A stretch of 64,000 bases of DNA from NCBI GenBank assembly GCA_963920765.1, contig OY987243.1, positions 29,635,060 to 29,699,059 of the forward strand, in the 5' to 3' direction. The notes below the pieces were generated by a model. That model had not been told where the DNA came from, did no database searches, and saw nothing but the letters and a program-made list of their open reading frames with translations. Position 1 is the stretch's first letter; every line of letters begins with the position of its first letter. Of this stretch, positions 57,795 through 64,000 are shown piece after piece. Position numbers and translations under genes: made by a program. The DNA comes from Ulota crispa. Lineage: Eukaryota; Streptophyta; Bryopsida; Orthotrichales; Orthotrichaceae.

Positions 57795-58148
57795 AAAGTA
57801 GGCGCACTCATAAGCGTGGAAATAAGGGTTTTGGAGTAGGTAAAACAATTGGCTAACTTTGAAAAAAAATATTGTAAGTTAGGAAATGGAAACCAAAAAT
57901 ATTGGCATCAATTTCAAGGTTCCAACTGCAAGCTTTTGTTCGCAAAGACTTTTCAAAGTCCAAAATCATTGAAATTGTAAGAACCATGTGTAAGAGATGC
58001 TAATCACAAGGCTTGTTGGTTTTAAATAGTGAGATGGGTACTCAAAACCTCATGCTAGTCACCTACAACCATTTATTTTTTTATTGATTAGCCCTGCCAC
58101 TGTCAGATGACGGGCATGGGGACGCAACGCTTATGGACGCTGCTACCT
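57795..58148. mobile_element. MITE family C, copy 2 (inverted)
   Basis: AAAGTAGGCGCACTCATAAG at the left and GCTTATGGACGCTGCTACCT at the right. It is the inverse of 55831-56226 and close to it in sequence ('cctgccactgtcagatgacg'). Confidence 0.8.
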
Positions 58149-58447
58149 TACTTGAGATGAGGCACATGGCTGCTCTTGGCGGCCGGTCCGGACGGGGCTC
58201 CCGAGGCGGGTAGCGACGGTTGGGGATTTGAACTTGGCATTCGAAATTTAAATGGCCCGTGATAATCGGGGTCCGAATGAAGTATCGTTATTTCCCGGTT
58301 TCCTATAGCAAGTTACCGATTGGGCAAGTTACCCACTGGTTTTGAGACCTAGGCAAGGTTCGAAAGTCTTGGAGCTTCACGTGCTACTGTTCAATTTCCC
58401 ATGTTCAATCCGTACTTTGCATGCCTACTCCGGATATCATGCCATAC
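58149..58447. other. GC-richer island, unrecognised
   Basis: Composition differs from the surroundings ('ggcggccggtccggacgggg'). No open frame or RNA structure that I can name. Confidence 0.35.
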
Positions 58448-59384
58448 TTAACCCCTAAAGGACCAAGCCCTTTTTTGTGCCAAAATCATAAAAAACTGTC
58501 ATTTTTAGGAGGTTTAGAAAAAGGGGATTTTATGTTTTGTTTATGGGAAATCCAACTGTAAGATCTTGCCCTAAACTGGAAGGGGTACTTGTGGGAAAAA
58601 AATCAGCTCATTCCAAATGGAGAGGAGTGAGATATTTACATCTAAAGTGAAAAAAAAAAGACTTTTTCCATGCTACCCAAAATTTTCAGAAGCCTTTGAC
58701 CACTCTTATAACAAAAAAAATGCTCTACCCAAAGTTGCACTTTTATTTTTTATATGTAGGAGATCAAGTTAGGTATGTGTGGGAGAAATTTCAAATCAAT
58801 TGGAACTATACAACACATGGGAAAAATCAATAAGTAAAAAGAAGTTGAAAATGAGTCAAAACAATAAATTGTTAAAAATTTAAATATGGAAATGAAAAAT
58901 GCTAATCTCAACGGTGAAAATGTTGTGATAGTCAATGTACTTCCCTCGGTTTAATTTTTTTCCAAATATTGAAAAATGAGTAAAATAAAGGACTTCAAAA
59001 TTTATTTTAGAGTAGAGATTCCATAACCGCCCGCAAACAAAAACTGCTCATAACTTTCATGTCATTGATTGAAATTGAATGATTCAAGGTTCTCACCTAT
59101 ATAAAAATCTAAAGAACCAATTTCAAATTTTAATTTTAAAAAATATCATTTTTAAAGATTTTTTTGGGCTGCCTTGACGGGCAGTCCTCCCCAATTTTTC
59201 ATAAATTCAAGCATAACTTTTTCATCAAATGTCAGAATGAAGAAAAAATTAGATGCCCACATAGATCTTTGAATTCCTCATCTTCAATAAAAGTTTCAAA
59301 AAATCACACATAGTAGTTTAGCCATAGGTGCATGCCCACAATCCAACTTGTCCCCCAAAGGGACAACGGTCCTTTAGGGGTTAA
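58448..59384. mobile_element. TTAA-flanked element 13
   Basis: TTAACCCCTAAAGGACCAAG at the left and GGTCCTTTAGGGGTTAA at the right, with intact TTAA on both sides. About 940 bp and among the best-kept copies of its subfamily (with 11101, 28153 and 36014). Confidence 0.88.
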
Positions 59385-60300
59385 TCACTTATGGACTATA
59401 AAGTCCATTTAAACTACTAATTGGGAGGATTTTCTTTAGTGCACCCTTTTTTAGAATTTTCTAGATTCATTTGTTGTAAGTCAAAACAATAAAAGATGTG
59501 CAAGATATAGAAAATCAAGTGTCCTCCAACCATGTCCTATTCCAAAATTTTCTAAAACATTTTCGTAAAAGTTGAAACAATAAAGAATGTCCCAAATATA
59601 AAACACCAAATGCTTTCCAACCATGTGTTAGAAAATTGATAAAATGCCAAGCGCCCTCTAGCAAAGTATTAAAAAGTAGCATTGTAATGAAAGCAAATAG
59701 TATTTTTGATCTCAAAAAAGGACCACAATGATGGTGCATGAAGGTTAGATTGTAGACCATTTGTGACATATTAATTTTTTTGTAAAGCACATCAAAGATT
59801 AGATTCTAGATCAATTGATATGTGAGATATCCATTCTTTGTAAAGTTAGATGTTGCATTACCCATACTTGTCTTGCTTGCTCAAAGCGTATGCATGTATG
59901 TTAGTACATAATAATTCAAAAATATTCGTAGTTTGAAAAACATGAAAAATGCTCAAAAAACATACAAAAATACACTTAAATAAAAGATTCATGCAAAACA
60001 TTGGGACATATATACATTCAAAACATTGGAAGATACATACAAAACATAGAGAAAACTTGCATGTTCAAGAATCTAGAATGTTCATAATCACGTAAATACT
60101 CAATAAGAAGTTAAACACGCCATGATTGCTTTTATAAATACCAAAACTAAAATGTCAAATTTGTAATTTTTAAGTTTATCCTTTTTTCTCTGGACATTTT
60201 TCCTGGCATTCAATCACCAACTACCCTTTCTCTCCAAACATTAGACCCAAGTACGTAGGTTGTCTATTGGATATCGCAACATGACAAGGCAAAGTGACTC
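59385..60300. other. intergenic, nothing recognised
   Basis: AT-rich with repeated 'aaaacattgg'/'catacaaaa' words, no gene. Confidence 0.4.
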
Positions 60301-61223
60301 TTAACCCCTAAATTTTTTTGTGTTTAGAGGTCCAAAACTGCTTCAAAATACTAGTCCCCAAAGCAAGGTCAAAGTTTCTATTCAAACCTACTTTCTAACA
60401 AATCTAACTATAGGATTCTTTGGTTGACTTGCACAAGTACGTTGTCCCAAAATTCTAAAATGAATATTCCTGCTAATTGTAAAATCAATATGCCTAAAAT
60501 TCAAAATGCAAACTTTTCTAATCCTTCAAGAAGGTGAAGTTTTGTTTTCCAAACTTTTTAGAGAAAAACCCATATGTTGTATTTCTTGTGTAATTTTAAC
60601 AATATGTTGGAAAATAAGTTGAAAGCATACATAAAAAAAATAACCAAAAAAATTTGGATTCATTTTTACAAAAATTGTAAAGTGAAAGGTTTTGATGAAT
60701 GAAAGATATAACTAATATGCTAATAAGTTTTGGAAGAATTTGAAAATTGTTAATCCCAAATGGTGAGAATGCTCTAACAAACAATTAGTAACTTTAATTT
60801 TCATTTTCATTTTCATTTGAAAGTTTTCAAAATTGAGGGTAAAAGATAACTTTATATGTTTTTTCTACCCTCTTCCTACCTTCATTGCCTGCAAAGTAAA
60901 ACTCCTTTTAACTCTTACCACATTATTTGAAATTGAGTGATTCAGTTTTTTTTTGAATAGGTATCAATCTACACAATTCTATAAAAAAAATTTAAAAAAT
61001 TTAGAATATATCTTTTGCTACCCGGTTTGACATTGAAATTGAAAAAACCTTCTGACGTTTGCATTACTTATTGAAATGACATGAAATAAAACTTCTCATG
61101 TAGATTATGATGAGTAACATCCATCCTAAAAATTTCATGAAAAATTTCCAAATTATGAAGTCAATAGAGCCTGCCCGAGTTCTCATAAAGCCCAAAGTGG
61201 GCTCGAGGTCCTTTAGGGGCTAA
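60301..61223. mobile_element. TTAA-flanked element 14
   Basis: The left end TTAACCCCTAAATTTTTTTG is partly eroded; the right end reads CGAGGTCCTTTAGGGGCTAA. About 920 bp of AT-rich interior. Confidence 0.7.
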
Positions 61224-62218
61224 TTCCACTCGGATGCATTTGGAACGTTGTTCACGAATGTCAGATTCATAGTTAGTTCAAGTTGCTAAAAATACTGTCA
61301 AATGTGATAAGACTTCAACCTTTCAGTAGGATTTACATTTTTATTGTACTCACGTACAGTATATCTTTCGAATTGAAGTTTTGCTAAAGTTTTGCTAAAC
61401 TTTGCTGGGGGTTTTATGAACACTGCTTTTGGAGGGATGTCAAGATGGCTGTTGAGAGCACAACTTTGCAGTTGTGGAAGAGGAAAGAGATACGGAGTAT
61501 TATTCATCATGGAGCCAGTCAACTTGGTGAGCTACCAATTTCCTTCATAATTGGCAATTAAAAGCTAGTCATAGATACCTCATTTTGAGGTTCCCTTAAA
61601 AAGTGGAGAATTTGTTACTTTTGGAAGCCATTAGCTTGCCAGGCGGTGCAGCTTGGTGTCCTGCTCACACGTGTTTGTGGAGCCAGGCTGGAAAAGCTTA
61701 GATTATTTCAACTGGTCCTACACGTAAGAGTTAAAATGTTTATTACTGGAAAATTAAATTTGGGAGTTTTGCATTCATATTTGGATTCAGACTCCCTGAT
61801 TTTGTCCCTCATTGAAGCAGGGATCAAATTGATCAACTAGAAAATAAGGGGAGATTCTTATTTTCATCCCTTTGTAAAAAAGAGCTGATATCTTCCACCT
61901 AGCACCACAAACATACTTGTGCAATAAGCTTATACCAAGCCACAAGTGCAACTGTGCAACCCTTGCAACAAGTGGAACGTTTTCATCTTGGCCGCGCACT
62001 AGGAACAATCCGGGGTGGTTTTTTTTTACGGTAGATGCAAGGTCCCACTCCATTTTTCTCAAATCCTTTGTTTCCTTTCAAGTGGACCGCAAGGGTAAAT
62101 ATTTCCAAAATTTTCTCCTTGGAAAAATATTGTGACTTAAATTTTACCACTCAAAGCCATACTAGGAAATGTTGAATTCATGTTTGGATTGAGAGACCTT
62201 CAGTTTGTCTACTCAAGG
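61224..62218. other. intergenic, nothing recognised
   Basis: Small open frames (for example 61787-62062 minus) without domains. A 'gattcat'-rich stretch near 61770. No gene supported. Confidence 0.4.
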
Positions 62219-63197
62219 ATAACCCCTCATCACGTAAGGTCCGAAGGGGCCCAGAAGCATCCTTGCTTTTCAAGTGTTGTAAATCTGAATGTCAACGGAA
62301 TATGAAAATCTCAATCGTACAATCTTGTAGTGTGTATGTTGCAGATGATGTGGATAAAATTTGGGGTCATTTGATTGCATAGATTGAAAGATCATAATGT
62401 TTTAGTGTTGAAAAAAGATGCTGAAATTTTCCTAAAAACACATTTGGAGGTGAAATTTGATTTCTAAACCTACTCAAATGAAAATAAAATAAAATGTAGA
62501 GTGATTCAAATTGTAATACAAACACATTGGTGAAAGGAAATATCAATCAGTGTACTCATTTCGTTTGCAAAATTGTTTTAAAATATAAAAAACAGTGGAA
62601 AAAGTAGCAAAAAGTCACATCTTTGGCTAAACCTCCCTTTCCTAAAATGCTTTTCATTCACTCAAAACTTCTTGGATTTATATGAAATTTTAACCACAAT
62701 AACTAGACTAGTGTGCACAACTTTTTAAATAACAAGTATTGAAAACAAAGTTTAAATGAAGAAGTTATAAGCCACCAAAGTTCACTGTAATGTAAAAATG
62801 TGTGGATTTTGAACTTTGAGTTGCTCTCAAACATTCAAGAAAACTTGGATTGACATGAAATTTTTTTACCACAATTACTAGACTTCAAGGGGAACAAAAC
62901 CCAAAATTTTTTGTTGAAAACAAGCATTATAGAAAAAGATACAAGCCCCCATAGTTGCAGCCATCACAATGCAGTCTAGTGAACTCAATTGACCCTGAGA
63001 ACTTTGAATGGCTTTCACAAACTCAATATGTCTTAGATTGATTTGAAAATTCTATCGTAGAAACTAGACTAGTATGTGCAACTTTGTCAGCAAATTTTAT
63101 TGAATTTGGACAATAAATAAAAAAATTATAGCACTTTAAGTTGGAATGATGGCTAGCTAGAGGACACAAATCGTCCCCTTAGGCAATGAAGGGTTAA
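62219..63197. mobile_element. TTAA-flanked element 15
   Basis: ATAACCCCTCATCACG at the left, GGCAATGAAGGGTTAA at the right; homologous over its length to 14656-15633. Confidence 0.75.
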
Positions 63198-63373
63198 AAG
63201 AGGTAAAAATGAACAACTAAAAGATAAGGACATACTTTTACTATTTATTGTTAGTAAAAAAATAAAGCCTTTCCACTTAGGGTCACATAAACAAAAAGTG
63301 GGGACTTGGGGAAAGACGGAGTTACTAGGCTCTACGTTTACTACAAAGAAAAGCTCACCTCCTAATTGTTTTT

Positions 63374-63697
63374 AGGCAAAATTTTATGGATACCCTTGAA
63401 GTTTGCCATTGTTTGTAAGCATGTCTTGGATTTTCAGAAATTGCACAAATATCCTTGGACCATAATTTTTAGGTATTTGTTTTGTTACGTATATTATTTC
63501 CTTCACAACCAATGTTAAAGCAAGAAGTGCAATAGAACAAAAAAGAAGCACTAGGCACACAAGTGAGACAGAAGTTGTATGCACAATAGAACAATCACTA
63601 GAAAACTATGATCCAAGGGTATTTGTGCAATTTCTGTAAAACTAGATGCATCTATACAAATATGGCAAACTTCAGGGGTATCCATAAAATTTTGCCT
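63374..63697. mobile_element. MITE family A, copy 3
   Basis: AGGCAAAATTTTATGGATAC at the left and GTATCCATAAAATTTTGCCT at the right: a perfect 20-bp inverted repeat. It is bordered by T-runs that could be the target duplication. Confidence 0.85.
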
Positions 63698-64000
63698 TTT
63701 TGAATGCACAACTTCTTCCTGGGTTTGATGACCTGGAAGAACTTGCTGGAAAGATAGCCAATGGAAATGACCAAATAAGAATTTGGATAATAAGAGCCAA
63801 GGATCTACACTCACAAAAGAAATTGGCCGAACCAGAAATTAAATGGTAAGAAAATCAAATTGGCTGATATGTCTACAAGTTCCACAAATGACAGATTTTC
63901 CTTACCTTCCTTCACCAAAATAGGATACCAACTGGACAAGTCCAAAATCTAAATCAATTCTAAGTTCAGAATTTCAATTTTCACATTTTCATGTTGAGCC
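63698..64000. other. window edge, nothing recognised
   Basis: No gene or repeat recognised in the last 300 bases. Confidence 0.35.

Overview
The window looks like nuclear DNA from a land plant. Introns have GT..AG borders, two genes are plant-type leucine-rich-repeat receptor-like kinases (LRR subfamily III), one gene has a plastid-type N-terminus, and interstitial telomere motifs are the plant CCCTAAA type. I cannot name the species. The intergenic DNA is AT-rich and packed with short non-autonomous DNA transposons.

Layout. At the left edge lies the 5' part of a small minus-strand plastid membrane-protein gene (244-1323, continuing off the window). Two intact minus-strand receptor-like kinase genes follow about 41 kb apart in the same orientation: 5554-8785 (651 aa) and 46373-50235 (656 aa). 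They share two intron positions, and both carry the same Stowaway-like element in the same kinase-domain intron, so they look like an old duplicate pair. Each also has one private intron, and each private intron is mostly filled by a different miniature transposon. Both proteins have HGN in place of the kinase HRD triad and are probably pseudokinase receptors.

Between and beyond these genes almost everything recognisable is mobile. The dominant signal is about 16 copies (roughly 14 kb) of elements that begin CCCCTAAAGGACC, end with its inverse, and are flanked by TTAA. Two comparisons of filled and empty sites inside the window show TTAA to be the duplicated target, as in piggyBac. Several other miniature families are present in two to four copies each, along with a 129-bp CACTA element with a 3-bp target duplication and a tRNA-like repeat with RNA polymerase III boxes.

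The 31-46 kb interval holds decayed larger genes: a coiled-coil/RING-finger pseudogene, a fossil pair of LTRs in inverted orientation, a protein-kinase-like pseudogene and a decayed hAT-family (BED, DUF659, hAT dimerisation) transposase with an unusually long open C-terminal tail. Islands of degenerate GACGGCC/GGCCGTC repeats lie beside these genes and at 25.5-26.0 kb. They may be subterminal repeats of a large, gene-carrying DNA transposon. The host genes do not form a visible pathway together.
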